Assembly (NCBI GenBank): GCA_945860595.1
Contig: CAMAQV010000027.1
Coordinates: 1 to 37,468 of the forward strand
Length of the DNA: 37,468 nt
Direction: 5' to 3'
Source: Comamonas sp. lk
GTDB taxonomy: Bacteria > Pseudomonadota > Gammaproteobacteria > Burkholderiales > Burkholderiaceae_C
Shown here: in pieces, positions 8,251 to 17,589 of the stretch
Numbering within the stretch: the stretch's first letter is position 1
Layout: every line of letters starts with the position of its first letter
Made by a program: the position numbers and the translations under genes
Notes under the pieces: model-generated
The model's database searches: none
Told to the model about the DNA's origin: nothing
Seen by the model: the letters and a program-made list of their open reading frames with translations, nothing else

Positions 8251-9321
8251 CTATGCCAGCGCCTTCACTACCGCATCGCCCATCTCGCGCGTGCCGACTT
8301 TGGTCGTGCCTTCGCTGTAGATGTCGGGTGTACGAAGTCCTTGGCTCAAGACGGTGTCAACGGCTTTTTCAATGCGGGCGGCGGCTTCGGGCTGGTTGAG
8401 ACTGAATCGCAGCATCATGGCCGCGCTCAAGATGGTGGCCAGCGGGTTGGCAACGCCTTTGCCGGCGATGTCGGGCGCGCTGCCGTGGCTGGGCTCATAC
8501 AGGCCTTGGTTTTTTGCGTTGAGGCTGGCCGAAGGCAGCATGCCGATGCTGCCGGTGAGCATGGCGGCGGCGTCACTCAGGATGTCGCCAAACATATTGC
8601 CCGTCACCACCACGTCAAACTTCTTGGGTGCTTTGACGAGCTGCATGGCGGCGTTGTCCACATACATATGATCCAGTGCCACGTCCGGGTACTGTTTGCC
8701 GACTTCGCTGACGATGTCTTTCCAGAACTGGAAGGTCTCCAGCACATTGGCCTTGTCCACGCTGGTGACACGCTTGTTGCGTTTTTGCGCGGCCTGGAAG
8801 GCCACATGTGCGATGCGCTCGATCTCAGGGCGTGAATAGCGCATGGTGTCGAAGGCTTCCTCGCTGCCTGGGAAATGTCCGTCGGTGGCAATGCGCCGTC
8901 CGCGTGGCTGGCCGAAGTAAATGTCGCCAGTCAACTCGCGGATGATCAAAATGTCCAAACCGGCCACCAGCTCGGGCTTGAGGCTGGATGCGTCGGTGAG
9001 CTGCTTGTAGCAAATGGCAGGGCGGAAGTTGGCGAACAGCCCCATGTTTTTGCGCAAGCCCAAGATGGCTTGCTCAGGGCGCAGCGGGCGGTCCAGCGTG
9101 TCGTATTTCCAGTCGCCTACCGCGCCAAACAGCACAGCATCCGAGGCCATGGCCAGTTTGAGTGTGGATTCGGGCAACGGGTGGCCGTGGGCTTCAAAAG
9201 CGGCGCCCCCGACCAGGGCGGTTTCCAGCGTCAGGTCCAGATCCAGAACTTTCAAGACTTTGACGGCCTCTGCGACGATTTCGGTGCCAATGCCGTCACC
9301 CGGCAAAACTGCGATTTTCAT
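8251..9321 (-). CDS. leuB: 3-isopropylmalate dehydrogenase
   Basis: A 356-residue NAD-dependent beta-decarboxylating dehydrogenase catalysing the third step of leucine synthesis: 3-isopropylmalate to 2-isopropyl-3-oxosuccinate, which decarboxylates to 4-methyl-2-oxopentanoate. Visible are the N-terminal PGDGIGTEI, the substrate loop [22 protein letters not shown] (first Arg pair and Leu typical of IPMDH), [20 protein letters not shown] and the metal-binding [15 protein letters not shown], followed by the NAD loop [19 protein letters not shown] precedes the ATG. It is the last leucine gene of the leuC-leuD-leuB run, 34 bases after leuD. Confidence 0.98.
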   Translation of the reverse strand: MKIAVLPGDGIGTEIVAEAVKVLKVLDLDLTLETALVGGAAFEAHGHPLPESTLKLAMASDAVLFGAVGDWKYDTLDRPLRPEQAILGLRKNMGLFANFRPAICYKQLTDASSLKPELVAGLDILIIRELTGDIYFGQPRGRRIATDGHFPGSEEAFDTMRYSRPEIERIAHVAFQAAQKRNKRVTSVDKANVLETFQFWKDIVSEVGKQYPDVALDHMYVDNAAMQLVKAPKKFDVVVTGNMFGDILSDAAAMLTGSIGMLPSASLNAKNQGLYEPSHGSAPDIAGKGVANPLATILSAAMMLRFSLNQPEAAARIEKAVDTVLSQGLRTPDIYSEGTTKVGTREMGDAVVKALA

Positions 9322-9355
9322 GGTGTCCTTGGATAACTAAAACGGAAGAGAAAAA

Positions 9356-10006
9356 TCAGCCCACCATGGAGCGGGCCAGCCAGGGCTTTTGGGCCAGGCG
9401 CTGCGCCTCGAAGCTGCGAATGGTGTCGGCGTGGCGCAGCGTGAGTCCGATGTCGTCAAAGCCGTTGAGCAAGCAGAATTTGCGGAAAGCCTGCACCTCA
9501 AATCCAATTTCCTCGACTTGCGGGCGGATGATGACCTGCCGCTCCAGATCGATTGTCAGCGTGAAACCAGGGAAGGCCAAGGCTTCATTGAATAGTGCGT
9601 CCACCGTGGACTCGGGCAATTGAATCGGCAACAGGCCGTTCTTGAAGCTGTTGTTGAAAAAGATGTCCGCAAAGCTGGGTGCAATGATGGCGCGAAAACC
9701 GTATTGGTCTAAGGCCCAGGGCGCATGTTCGCGCGACGAGCCGCAGCCGAAATTTTTCCGCGCCAGCAAGATAGAGGCCCCTTGGTAGCGCGGCTGGTTC
9801 AGCACAAAATCGGGATTGGGCTTGCGGCTGGCGGGGTCTTGGCCGGGCTCGCCGTGGTCCAGGTAACGCCATTCGTCAAACAGGTTGGGGCCAAAGCCGG
9901 TCTTGCGAATCGACTTCAAAAATTGCTTGGGAATGATGGCGTCGGTGTCCACATTCTCGCGGTCCATCGGTGCCACCAGACCTTGGTGGAGTGTGAATTT
10001 TTGCAT
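9356..10006 (-). CDS. leuD: 3-isopropylmalate dehydratase small subunit
   Basis: A 216-residue swivel-domain subunit that pairs with LeuC to isomerise 2- to 3-isopropylmalate. The signature [18 protein letters not shown], followed by [17 protein letters not shown], is intact, as is the N-terminal [19 protein letters not shown]. The length is normal for the family. It starts 12 bases after the leuC stop and is followed by leuB, so the three are one operon. Unlike some relatives, no small lipoprotein gene is inserted between leuC and leuD here. Confidence 0.98.
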   Translation of the reverse strand: MQKFTLHQGLVAPMDRENVDTDAIIPKQFLKSIRKTGFGPNLFDEWRYLDHGEPGQDPASRKPNPDFVLNQPRYQGASILLARKNFGCGSSREHAPWALDQYGFRAIIAPSFADIFFNNSFKNGLLPIQLPESTVDALFNEALAFPGFTLTIDLERQVIIRPQVEEIGFEVQAFRKFCLLNGFDDIGLTLRHADTIRSFEAQRLAQKPWLARSMVG

Positions 10007-10018
10007 GGCAAACAGCCC

Positions 10019-11470
10019 TTAAATGAACTTGCGCACGTCGACAAAGTGGCCGTGAATCGCGGCCGCTGCCGCCATGGCGGGACTGACCAAATGGGTGCGG
10101 CCTCCGGCACCTTGGCGGCCTTCAAAGTTGCGGTTGCTGGTGGAGGCGCAGCGCTCGCCGGGCTCCAGGCGGTCGGCGTTCATGGCCAGGCACATCGAGC
10201 AACCCGGCTCGCGCCACTCGAAACCGGCGGCCTTGAAAATCTCGTGCAAGCCTTCGCGCTCGGCCTGCTCTTTGACCAGACCTGAACCCGGGACCACCAT
10301 GGCCAGCTTGATGTTTTTAGCGACTTTTTGTCCCAGCTTTTTGACCAGGGCGGCCGCCTCACGCATATCTTCGATCCGGCTGTTGGTGCACGAACCAATG
10401 AACACTTTGTCCACAAACAAGTCATTCAGCGCCTTGCCGGGTTGCAGGCCCATGTAGACCAGTGCGCGCTCGATGGCATCGCGTTTATTAGGGTCTTTTT
10501 CCTTGTCCGGGTCGGGCACGGTACCCAGGATGTCCAGCACCATTTCGGGCGAGGTACCCCAGGTGACTTGCGGCAGGATGTCAGCTGCATTCAGCGAAAC
10601 GACAGTGTCAAAGTGCGCGTCGGCATCGGACTGCAAGGTCTTCCAGTACGCGACTGCTAAGTCCCATTCCACGCCACCGGCAAACTGGCCGGTTTTCGGG
10701 TCTGTGCCGGGTGCCAGCGGACGGCCTTTGACGTACTCAATAGTCTTCTCGTCGACGGCAACCAGACCGGCGCGCGCGCCCGCTTCAATGGCCATATTGC
10801 ACAAGGTCATGCGGCCTTCCATGCTCAGCGCACGAATGGCGCTGCCGGCAAATTCGATGGTGTAGCCGGTCCCGCCTGCCGTCCCGATGCGGCCGATGAT
10901 GGCCAGCACGATGTCTTTGCCGGTCACGCCCCTAGCTACGGTACCGTCGACCGTGATCAGCATGTTTTTGGCCTTCTTGGCCAACAGGGTCTGGGTGGCC
11001 ATGACGTGTTCGACCTCGGAGGTTCCGATGCCGTGGGCCAGTGCGCCAAATGCGCCGTGCGTGGAAGTGTGGCTGTCGCCGCAGACCACCGTCATGCCCG
11101 GAAGGGTGGCGCCGTTCTCAGGGCCAATCACATGGACGATACCCTGGCGTTTCGACAGGAAGGGAAAAAATGCGGCTGCACCCGATTCTTTGATATTGGC
11201 GTCCAGGGTGGTGATCTGTTCTTTGCTGATGGGATCGGTGATGCCGTCGTATCCCAGTTCCCAGCCCGTGGTGGGTGTGTTGTGGTCGGCCGTCGCCACA
11301 ATGGAGCTGACCCGCCAGACCTTTCGCCCGGCCTGGCGCAGGCCCTCAAACGCCTGCGGGCTGGTCACTTCATGGACCAGATGGCGGTCGATGTAGAGGA
11401 TGGATGTGCCGTCTTCTTCGGTGTGGACAACGTGCTCGTCCCAGATCTTGTCGTATAGCGTGCGTGCCAT
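10019..11470 (-). CDS. leuC: 3-isopropylmalate dehydratase large subunit
   Basis: A 483-residue aconitase-superfamily subunit carrying the [4Fe-4S] cluster. The cluster cysteines are present: one in [13 protein letters not shown] at about residue 363 and a CxxC pair in [10 protein letters not shown] at about 423-426. [26 protein letters not shown] is the conserved active-site region. The ATG is preceded by AAAGGAA at good spacing. It heads leuCDB and lies 88 bases downstream of gltA on the same strand. That gap holds a strong hairpin (11486-11511), so the operon probably has its own promoter or attenuating element. Cluster insertion likely relies on ErpA-type carriers. Confidence 0.98.
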   Translation of the reverse strand: MARTLYDKIWDEHVVHTEEDGTSILYIDRHLVHEVTSPQAFEGLRQAGRKVWRVSSIVATADHNTPTTGWELGYDGITDPISKEQITTLDANIKESGAAAFFPFLSKRQGIVHVIGPENGATLPGMTVVCGDSHTSTHGAFGALAHGIGTSEVEHVMATQTLLAKKAKNMLITVDGTVARGVTGKDIVLAIIGRIGTAGGTGYTIEFAGSAIRALSMEGRMTLCNMAIEAGARAGLVAVDEKTIEYVKGRPLAPGTDPKTGQFAGGVEWDLAVAYWKTLQSDADAHFDTVVSLNAADILPQVTWGTSPEMVLDILGTVPDPDKEKDPNKRDAIERALVYMGLQPGKALNDLFVDKVFIGSCTNSRIEDMREAAALVKKLGQKVAKNIKLAMVVPGSGLVKEQAEREGLHEIFKAAGFEWREPGCSMCLAMNADRLEPGERCASTSNRNFEGRQGAGGRTHLVSPAMAAAAAIHGHFVDVRKFI

Positions 11471-11485
11471 CGGATTCCTTTGTGC

Positions 11486-11511
11486 AGGGGACGCAATTTT
11501 ACGCGCCCCCT
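11486..11511. promoter_or_regulatory. Inverted repeat in the leuC upstream region
   Basis: On the plus strand AGGGGACGC (11486-11494), an 8-base AT-rich loop, then GCGCCCCCT (11503-11511): 9-bp arms with one G-T wobble. Read on the leuC strand it lies just before the AAAGGAA ribosome binding site, and its loop contains TAAAAT, which could be a -10 box. There is no T-run, so it is not a simple terminator of gltA. It may be an operator, an mRNA leader structure or a gltA 3'-end stabiliser. Confidence 0.5.
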
Positions 11512-11558
11512 GTCACAAACCCGTTGGCAGGACCCGGGCGTGATGCCCGCGCCGAGCT

Positions 11559-12869
11559 TCAGCGATCGCCAACAGGCAGCACGTCACGCCGGGGCGAGCC
11601 GGTGAACAGTTGTCGTGGACGGCCGATTTTGTATTCCGGATCGCTGATCATCTCGTTCAGCTGCGCGATCCAACCGGCGGTGCGGGCCAGGGCAAAAATA
11701 CCGGTGAAAAGCTTGACCGGAATGCCGATGGCGCGCTGCACGATGCCGGAGTAGAAGTCGACATTGGGATAGAGCTTGCGCGACACGAAGTAGTCGTCTT
11801 CCAGCGCGATTTTTTCTACGGCCTTGGCCAGTTTGAACAGCGGGTCGTCCTGCAGGCCCAGCGCCTCCAGGACCTCGTTGCAGGTTTCCTGCATCAGGGT
11901 GGCGCGCGGGTCGTAGTTTTTGTAGACGCGGTGGCCAAAGCCCATCAGCTTGACGTTGGAGTTCTTGTCCTTTACTTGGTCCATGAACTCGCCGACTTTG
12001 CTGATACCACCCGATGCCTGAATCTCTTCCAGCATTTGCAGGCAGGCTTCGTTGGCGCCGCCATGGGCCGGACCCCAGAGACAGGCCACGCCTGCTGCGA
12101 TCGCCGCAAAGGGGTTGGTGCCGGAGGAGCCGCACAGCCGCACGGTGGAGGTGGAAGCGTTTTGCTCGTGGTCTGCGTGCAGGGTAAAGATGCGGTCAAT
12201 GGCCCGCTCGATCACCGGATTCACCACATAGGGCTCGCAGGGCGTGGCAAACATCATGTGGAGGAAGTTGCCGGCATAGTTCAGCTCGTTCTGGGGGTAC
12301 ATAAACGGTTGGCCGACGCTGTATTTGTAGGCCATGGCCACCAGGGTGGGCATTTTGGCGATCAGGCGGATGGCTGCGACTTCGCGGTGCTCTGCATTGT
12401 TGATGTCGGTGCTGTCATGGTAGAAGGCCGACAGTGCGCCGACCAGGCCGGTCATGATCGCCATCGGGTGCGCGTCGCGGCGGAAGCCGCGCAGGAAAAA
12501 CTGCATCTGCTCGTTGACCATGGTGTGGTACTTGACGTTCTTGGCAAATGCCGCCTTGGCCGACGCGCCCGGCAGGTTGCCGTAGAGCAGCAGGTGGCAG
12601 GTTTCCATGTAATCGCATTGGGTTGCGAGCTGTTCAATCGGGTAGCCACGGTACAGGAGTTCGCCCTTGTCGCCGTCGATAAAGGTGATGGCTGACTGGC
12701 AGGCCGCGGTGGATAAAAATCCGGGGTCGTAGGTGAACATACCCGTTTGCCCGTAGAGCTTGCGGATGTCGATGACCTCAGGGCCGATGTTGCCGCTGTA
12801 CACGGGCAGCTCGATCGCCGGGCGGCCGTTGCTGAAGGACAGCGTGGCTTTGTTGTCAGACAACTTCAT
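11559..12869 (-). CDS. gltA: Citrate synthase (type II, hexameric class)
   Basis: A 436-residue citrate synthase condensing oxaloacetate and acetyl-CoA, the entry reaction of the TCA cycle. The catalytic His/His/Asp set is visible in [14 protein letters not shown] (about residue 271), [14 protein letters not shown] (about 308) and [11 protein letters not shown] (about 370). The N-terminal extension with the [14 protein letters not shown] region is that of Gram-negative, NADH-sensitive type II enzymes. The gene begins 3 bases after sdhE with AAAGGTGAGAA before the ATG, so it is the last gene of sdhCDABE-gltA. This order ties citrate formation and succinate oxidation to one transcript. Confidence 0.98.
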   Translation of the reverse strand: MKLSDNKATLSFSNGRPAIELPVYSGNIGPEVIDIRKLYGQTGMFTYDPGFLSTAACQSAITFIDGDKGELLYRGYPIEQLATQCDYMETCHLLLYGNLPGASAKAAFAKNVKYHTMVNEQMQFFLRGFRRDAHPMAIMTGLVGALSAFYHDSTDINNAEHREVAAIRLIAKMPTLVAMAYKYSVGQPFMYPQNELNYAGNFLHMMFATPCEPYVVNPVIERAIDRIFTLHADHEQNASTSTVRLCGSSGTNPFAAIAAGVACLWGPAHGGANEACLQMLEEIQASGGISKVGEFMDQVKDKNSNVKLMGFGHRVYKNYDPRATLMQETCNEVLEALGLQDDPLFKLAKAVEKIALEDDYFVSRKLYPNVDFYSGIVQRAIGIPVKLFTGIFALARTAGWIAQLNEMISDPEYKIGRPRQLFTGSPRRDVLPVGDR

Positions 12870-12872
12870 TTC

Positions 12873-13157
12873 TCACCTTTCAATGGGTTTTCTCAACATA
12901 CCAAGCACCCGCTGCACATCCTCGCGCACCAGTGCTGCATCTACTTGGGCCAGCGTCTTGCGGCCCAGATTCAAATCCAATAAATCGTTATCGCCCAGGT
13001 CCATCAGCAGCCCCAGGGCCTGCGCGTCCGCATCCGTCAAGCACTGCGAAAAACGTTCAAAAAAGCGCGCAATGAACAAATCGTTTTCTAGCAGACCACG
13101 GCGACAGCGCCATTGCAGTTTGCTTAGCGCGCGGGCATTTATCAGCGTTTCGGACAC
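12873..13157 (-). CDS. sdhE: Succinate dehydrogenase FAD-assembly factor SdhE
   Basis: A 94-residue all-helical protein of the SdhE/Sdh5/YgfY family (Pfam Sdh5, DUF339), which promotes covalent FAD attachment to SdhA. The hallmark RGxxE motif is present as CRRGLLENDLFIARFFE near residues 17-33. Its place between sdhB and gltA is typical of Betaproteobacteria and supports this role over the older toxin-antitoxin (CptB) label. It starts 17 bases after the sdhB stop and ends 3 bases before the gltA start, so it is translated from the sdh transcript. Confidence 0.93.
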   Translation of the reverse strand: MSETLINARALSKLQWRCRRGLLENDLFIARFFERFSQCLTDADAQALGLLMDLGDNDLLDLNLGRKTLAQVDAALVREDVQRVLGMLRKPIER

Positions 13158-13174
13158 CTTCGTCTCTTTTTACA

Positions 13175-13879
13175 TCACACGGCGCGCATCACCATCATTT
13201 CCTTGATCTTGCCGATCGCCTTGGTCGGATTCAGTCCTTTGGGGCAGACGTCGACACAGTTCATGATGGTGTGGCAGCGGAACAGGCGGTAAGGGTCTTC
13301 CAGGTTGTCCAGCCGCTCTGCGGTCGCCAAGTCGCGGCTGTCGGCAATAAAGCGGTAGGCCTGCAGCAGGCCGGCCGGGCCGACGAATTTGTCCGGGTTC
13401 CACCAGAAGCTGGGGCAGCTGGTGGAGCAGCTGGCGCACAAAATGCACTCATACAGACCGTTGAGTTCTTCGCGTTCTTCGGGGCTTTGCAGGCGCTCTT
13501 TTTCAGGCGGACGGGTGTCGTTGATCAAGTAGGGCTTGATGGAGTTGTACTGTGTGAAGAACTGGGTCATGTCCACAATCAGGTCGCGTACCACCGGCAG
13601 GCCCGGCAGCGGCTTCAAGACAATGGTGCCGGGCAGCGTGCGCATATTGGTCAGGCAGGCCAAACCGTTCTTGCCGTTGATGTTCATGGCGTCCGATCCG
13701 CACACGCCTTCACGGCAGGAGCGGCGGAAGGAGATGCTGGGGTCGACCGCCTTGAGCTTCATCAGCGCATCAAGCAGCATGCGCTCCGAGCCGTCGAGCT
13801 CGACCGAGATGGTCTGCATATATGGCTTGGCATCTTTGTCCGGGTCGTAGCGGTAGATGGAAAACGTGCGTTGTGTCAT
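13175..13879 (-). CDS. sdhB: Succinate dehydrogenase iron-sulfur subunit
   Basis: A 234-residue subunit of complex II that passes electrons from the SdhA flavin to ubiquinone through three clusters. The [2Fe-2S] ligands are C55, C60, D63 and C75 (the Asp ligand is as in E. coli). The [4Fe-4S] ligands are C144, C147 and C150, with the later motif CPSF at C154. The [3Fe-4S] side uses C201, C207 and C211 in CHTIMNCVDVCPKGL. It lies 28 bases after sdhA. No strong Shine-Dalgarno is seen before ATG 13879, so translation may be coupled to sdhA. Confidence 0.98.
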   Translation of the reverse strand: MTQRTFSIYRYDPDKDAKPYMQTISVELDGSERMLLDALMKLKAVDPSISFRRSCREGVCGSDAMNINGKNGLACLTNMRTLPGTIVLKPLPGLPVVRDLIVDMTQFFTQYNSIKPYLINDTRPPEKERLQSPEEREELNGLYECILCASCSTSCPSFWWNPDKFVGPAGLLQAYRFIADSRDLATAERLDNLEDPYRLFRCHTIMNCVDVCPKGLNPTKAIGKIKEMMVMRAV

Positions 13880-13907
13880 GGGGGCATCGGGGTGTGGAAG
13901 GGACAGC

Positions 13908-15710
13908 TCAGAAGGTCCGGGTTTTGGGTGGAATGCTGTCCACCGTCAGGGGCTTCATCTGCACCGGTTTGTAGCTCATGCTGTTGGTGGCGCTGTGCCA
14001 CAAGCTGTGCTTATGCCAGTCGGTGTCATTGCGCCCGTTGCGGTGTTCCGGCGTATCACCGTAGTCGTCCACGCTGTGTGCTCCGCGGCTTTCGTGGCGG
14101 GCAGCGGCCGAGACCATGGTGGCCTGCGCGGCCTCGATCAGGTTTTCGACCTCCAGCGCTTCAATGCGTGCTGTGTTGAAGATTTTGGATTTATCTTTGA
14201 TCTCGATATTTTTTGCGCGTTCACGCAGGGTGGCAATCTGCACCACGCCCTCGTCCATCATCGCCTGGGTACGGAACACACCGGCATGGTGCTGCATGCT
14301 GGTACGGATGTCGTTGGCCACATCTTGCGCGTATTCACCGTCTTTCGTTCCTTCCAGGTGCGCCAGACGCGCCAGCGTGCGGTCTGCGCCATCGGCTGGT
14401 AAGTGTTTGTGGTGGTGGGTTGACTGGTGGTAGCTGACGATGTGCTTGCCCGCAGCGCGCCCGAAGACCAGCAAGTCCAGCAAAGAATTGGTGCCCAGGC
14501 GGTTGGCGCCGTGCACGCTGACGCACGAGCATTCGCCCACCGCGTACAGGCCACCGACAGGCTGGCTCTGGTTGTTCGCGTCCTGGGTCACGACCTGGCC
14601 ATGGATATTGGTCGGGATGCCGCCCATCTGGTAGTGGATGGTGGGTACCACGGGAATTGGCTCTTTGGTGATATCGACATTGGCAAAGTTGTGGCCAATT
14701 TCGAATACCGAGGGCAGGCGCAGGTGGATGGTGTCGCTGCCGAGATGGGTCATGTCCAGGTTGATGTAGTCCTTTTTCGGCCCACATCCGCGACCTTCCT
14801 TGATTTCCTGGTCCATGCAGCGTGACACAAAGTCGCGTGGTGCCAAGTCTTTCAAATTGGGAGCGTAGCGTTCCATGAAGCGCTCGCCGTTGGCGTTGCG
14901 CAAGATGGCGCCTTCGCCGCGGCACCCTTCGGTCAGCAGCACGCCCGCACCGGCCACCCCGGTGGGGTGGAATTGCCAGAACTCCATGTCTTCCAGCGGA
15001 ATACCCGCCCGTGCAGCCATGCCCAGACCGTCGCCAGTGTTGATGAACGCGTTGGTTGATGCAGCAAAAATACGTCCTGCACCTCCGGTGGCCAGCAAGG
15101 TGGTCTTGGCTTGCAGGATATGCACTTCGCCGGTTTCCATCTCCAGCGCGGTCACGCCGACCACATCGCCTTCTGCGTCGCGGATCAGGTCCAGGGCCAG
15201 CCATTCGACGAAGAAATTGGTATGCGCCTGAACGTTTTGCTGGTAGAGCGTGTGCAGCATGGCGTGTCCGGTACGGTCAGCCGCCGCGCAGGCGCGCTCA
15301 ACCGCTTTTTCGCCGTAGTTGGACGTGTGGCCGCCGAAAGGGCGCTGGTAAATCGTGCCGTCCGGGTTGCGGTCAAAGGGCATACCCATGTGCTCGAGTT
15401 CATAGACCACCTTGGGCGCTTCGCGGCACATGAATTCAATGGCGTCCTGATCACCCAGCCAGTCCGATCCCTTGATGGTGTCATAGAAGTGGTAATGCCA
15501 GTTGTCGTCGTTCATATTCCCCAGCGACGCGCCGATGCCGCCTTGGGCAGCCACGGTGTGAGAGCGCGTGGGGAACACTTTGGATAAGACGGCAACGTTC
15601 AGGCCCGCGCGCGCCAGTTGCAGCGATGCGCGCATGCCGGAGCCGCCTGCGCCCACAACGATGACGTCAAATTTACGCCGGGGGATAGATGATGAGATAG
15701 ACGGATGCAT
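13908..15710 (-). CDS. sdhA: Succinate dehydrogenase flavoprotein subunit
   Basis: A 600-residue catalytic subunit of complex II, oxidising succinate to fumarate. The Rossmann motif VVGAGGSGMRASLQLARAG lies at the N-terminus, followed by the FAD-linking His in PTRSHTVAAQGGIGASLGN. Further catalytic motifs are QFHPTGVAGAGVLLTEGCRGEG, YQMGGIPTNIHGQV, and GANRLGTNSLLDLLVFGR near the C-terminal capping domain. The length matches the family. AAGG lies upstream of the ATG. It sits 12 bases after sdhD in sdhC-D-A-B-E order; flavinylation should need SdhE encoded downstream. Confidence 0.98.
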   Translation of the reverse strand: MHPSISSSIPRRKFDVIVVGAGGSGMRASLQLARAGLNVAVLSKVFPTRSHTVAAQGGIGASLGNMNDDNWHYHFYDTIKGSDWLGDQDAIEFMCREAPKVVYELEHMGMPFDRNPDGTIYQRPFGGHTSNYGEKAVERACAAADRTGHAMLHTLYQQNVQAHTNFFVEWLALDLIRDAEGDVVGVTALEMETGEVHILQAKTTLLATGGAGRIFAASTNAFINTGDGLGMAARAGIPLEDMEFWQFHPTGVAGAGVLLTEGCRGEGAILRNANGERFMERYAPNLKDLAPRDFVSRCMDQEIKEGRGCGPKKDYINLDMTHLGSDTIHLRLPSVFEIGHNFANVDITKEPIPVVPTIHYQMGGIPTNIHGQVVTQDANNQSQPVGGLYAVGECSCVSVHGANRLGTNSLLDLLVFGRAAGKHIVSYHQSTHHHKHLPADGADRTLARLAHLEGTKDGEYAQDVANDIRTSMQHHAGVFRTQAMMDEGVVQIATLRERAKNIEIKDKSKIFNTARIEALEVENLIEAAQATMVSAAARHESRGAHSVDDYGDTPEHRNGRNDTDWHKHSLWHSATNSMSYKPVQMKPLTVDSIPPKTRTF

Positions 15711-15722
15711 GGATGTTGAGCC

Positions 15723-16088
15723 TTAAACGCGCCACAGAACCTGGACTGCCCACCCTGCGCAGGCCACCAGCCAGACGATGGTCGCAACTTGCAGGGATAG
15801 CCGCAGTCCGAGCGGTTTGATGTAGTCCATCCAGATGTCGCGCATACCGACCCACACGTGGTAGACCAGCGCCAGGATGACGGTAAAGGTCAGGGCTTTC
15901 ATCCACTGCGGCACAAAAATGCCGGCCCATACTGCGTAACCAACCGGCCCCTTGGAAAAAATCACCTGTAGCACAACCACAGCCGTGAACAGCGCCATCA
16001 GGGTCGCCGTGACACGTTGGGCCAGCCAGTCGCGAAGTCCGTAATGCGCTCCGACAACGATACGTTTGGAGCCGAAATTGACCGACAT
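15723..16088 (-). CDS. sdhD: Succinate dehydrogenase membrane anchor subunit D
   Basis: A 121-residue inner-membrane subunit with three hydrophobic helices (about residues 27-47, 59-80 and 96-118), binding quinone and heme b together with SdhC. The HVWVGMRDIWMDY stretch after helix two carries the usual quinone-site Asp/Tyr pair and the His in VYHVW. ATG 16088 is chosen because AAGGAAGAAG precedes it; an in-frame ATG at 16112 would overlap sdhC but lacks a better ribosome binding site. It follows sdhC with a 20-base gap. Confidence 0.94.
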   Translation of the reverse strand: MSVNFGSKRIVVGAHYGLRDWLAQRVTATLMALFTAVVVLQVIFSKGPVGYAVWAGIFVPQWMKALTFTVILALVYHVWVGMRDIWMDYIKPLGLRLSLQVATIVWLVACAGWAVQVLWRV

Positions 16089-16108
16089 CTTGCTTCTTCC
16101 TTCGTTTT

Positions 16109-16552
16109 TCAATACAGGCCGAACAGCTTGGCACCCAGAATCACCGTAAGGCCCAGGCTCAGAACCAAGGTGAAGAGCGCTGAAGACCTGCCGAATTCTT
16201 TGCTGACCGCATGGCGCACGTCCATGTAGACGTGGCGAACCCCGGCAATCAGGTGGTGCAGGTAGGCCCAGATCAGCGCCAGCGCGACCAGTTTGACCAG
16301 CGCGGCGGGCAGCAACCAGACGCCGTTGTTGAACGCGCTGCTGAAGCGCGCGAATGAATACTCCGACGAGATCGAGGTATCAAACATCCAGATGATGAAA
16401 GGCAGCAGCACAAACATCAGGGCTCCGCTGATGCGATGCAGGATAGACACCCAACCCGCAGGTGGCAGGCGGTAGCTGGGCAAATCGCGCAGCGCGTGGA
16501 TATTGCGGAACTCCGGTCGCGCGCGGGTGGGAACAGTGTGGGGATTGGACAT
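16109..16552 (-). CDS. sdhC: Succinate dehydrogenase cytochrome b556 subunit C
   Basis: A 147-residue membrane anchor of complex II from ATG 16552. It carries the family signature RPEFRNIHALRDLPSYRLPP, the quinone-site SILHRISGALMF and the heme-ligand region YLHHLIAGVRHVYMD, with three membrane helices. ATG 16585 would add eleven residues; neither start has a clear Shine-Dalgarno, and 147 residues fits the family better. On the coding strand a TAGAAT (plus-strand 16606-16611) could be a -10 box, placing transcription start near 16599 and also favouring the shorter form, but no good -35 is seen. It is the first gene of sdhCDAB-sdhE-gltA, with the GntR regulator gene upstream on the same strand. 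Confidence 0.93.
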   Translation of the reverse strand: MSNPHTVPTRARPEFRNIHALRDLPSYRLPPAGWVSILHRISGALMFVLLPFIIWMFDTSISSEYSFARFSSAFNNGVWLLPAALVKLVALALIWAYLHHLIAGVRHVYMDVRHAVSKEFGRSSALFTLVLSLGLTVILGAKLFGLY

Positions 16553-16674
16553 GGATGGCGTTTTAGGTTCAGCAGCCGTGGACATCAATCGCCAAGCTTA
16601 CGAGAATTCTATTGCACCGCAGCAAATTGGGCGCCGTGTAAGTTTGACGTCGGGCTGGCGGCATGGTCTGGGTT

Positions 16675-17487
16675 TTACCCGAGTTCGTTGCGGTAATGGT
16701 GGCGGTCCGTGCGGTACAGGCCATGGCGCAATTCCATGGGCATGTCGTTGTAGGTAAAAGCGATCCGCTCGACGCTCAACAAGGGCACATAGGGACCGGT
16801 TTGCAGCAATTTGCATTCCTCTTCGTCGCCGAGCACCGCCCGAATTTCCTCCTGCGCCCGGACCATGCGCATGCCGAACTCCGATTCAAACAGTGCATAC
16901 ATCGGGCCGGGGTAGGCCTGAAGGCGCCCGATGTCCAGCCCTTTGAACGGACCCGCAGGCAGCCAGATGTCCTCCAGGATCGTCGGCACGTCGGCATAAG
17001 ACAGGACACGCTGTATCTGGAGAACGGCGTCGCCGGTGCGCAGTTGCAGCTTGCGTGCGACCTGGGCGCTGGCACGCGCCCTTCGGCAATCCACAATTTG
17101 CCGCTGCGCCGGACCCTGGCTCCCCAGGTCGCCCTGCTCCGGGAACAGGCGCAAAAACCGGTACTGCACCTGCTGCTCGGTGTGGGTGGCGACAAACGTG
17201 CCTTTTCCCTGGCGACGGATTAGCAGGTTTTCGGTGGCCAGCTCGTCAATGGCCTTGCGCACGGTGCCTTGGCTGACCTGGAAGCGTGCGGCGAGTTCGG
17301 TTTCGCTGGGTATGGCGTTGCCCGATTTCCATTCGCCCGCCTGAAGGCTTTGGGATATCAGCGCCTTGATTTGCTGGTACAGGGGACTAAAGGCCGGGGC
17401 GCGGCTGGCCGACGGCGGTGCTCCTGCAGCCTTGCTCGCCGCTTGCACACCGGTACCGGATGGGCGACTGGATGCGGCGGTATTCAT
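16675..17487 (-). CDS. GntR-family (HutC/UTRA type) transcriptional regulator, candidate TCA-cycle regulator
   Basis: About 270 residues from ATG 17487. The N-terminal winged helix runs from PLYQQIKALISQSLQAGEW through PSETELAARFQVSQGTVRKA, a textbook GntR recognition helix, and the wing RRQGKGTFVATH. The C-terminal half (about residues 120-270) is a UTRA ligand domain: YRFLRL, VLQIQRVLSYADVPTILEDIWLP, LLSVERIAFTYNDMPMELRHGLYRTDRHHYRNELG. UTRA domains bind small molecules, here unknown. An in-frame ATG at 17577 would add 30 residues but lies inside the repeat operator; no start has a good Shine-Dalgarno. Its position between sdhC and divergent mdh argues that it controls these TCA genes and itself. 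Confidence 0.92.
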   Translation of the reverse strand: MNTAASSRPSGTGVQAASKAAGAPPSASRAPAFSPLYQQIKALISQSLQAGEWKSGNAIPSETELAARFQVSQGTVRKAIDELATENLLIRRQGKGTFVATHTEQQVQYRFLRLFPEQGDLGSQGPAQRQIVDCRRARASAQVARKLQLRTGDAVLQIQRVLSYADVPTILEDIWLPAGPFKGLDIGRLQAYPGPMYALFESEFGMRMVRAQEEIRAVLGDEEECKLLQTGPYVPLLSVERIAFTYNDMPMELRHGLYRTDRHHYRNELG

Positions 17488-17562
17488 GGGCGCGGGGAGA
17501 GTGTCAATAAGGGTTGACGTTACAAACGTGCAGACCTGATCATATCCGAAGGGGCGGGCCCC

Positions 17563-17589
17563 TCTTATATAAGACATAAGACATAAGAC
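17563..17589. promoter_or_regulatory. Palindrome plus three tandem 7-bp repeats in the gntR-mdh gap (candidate GntR operator)
   Basis: TCTTATATAAGA (17563-17574) is a perfect 12-bp palindrome. ATAAGAC occurs three times head-to-tail without gaps at 17569-17575, 17576-17582 and 17583-17589, the first copy sharing bases with the palindrome. It is an AT-rich island in GC-rich DNA, within the 228 bases between the start codons of gntR (17487) and mdh (17716). AT-rich palindromes with tandem half-sites are the usual form of GntR-family operators. A TAAACT at 17615-17620 could be the mdh -10 box, which would put the repeats just upstream of or over its -35 region. Confidence 0.6.

Noticed and set aside
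11610..12695. A 361-codon open frame antisense to gltA
   Set aside because: It lies wholly inside a certain citrate synthase gene and shows the His/Gly/Val-rich composition of a shadow frame.
12873..13157. SdhE as a CptB antitoxin of a toxin-antitoxin pair
   Set aside because: No CptA-like partner is adjacent, and the RGxxE motif with an sdh-operon position supports the flavinylation role.
17563..17589. Tandem repeats as a CRISPR or microsatellite
   Set aside because: Three 7-bp units without spacers and joined to a palindrome between divergent promoters fit an operator, not a CRISPR array.
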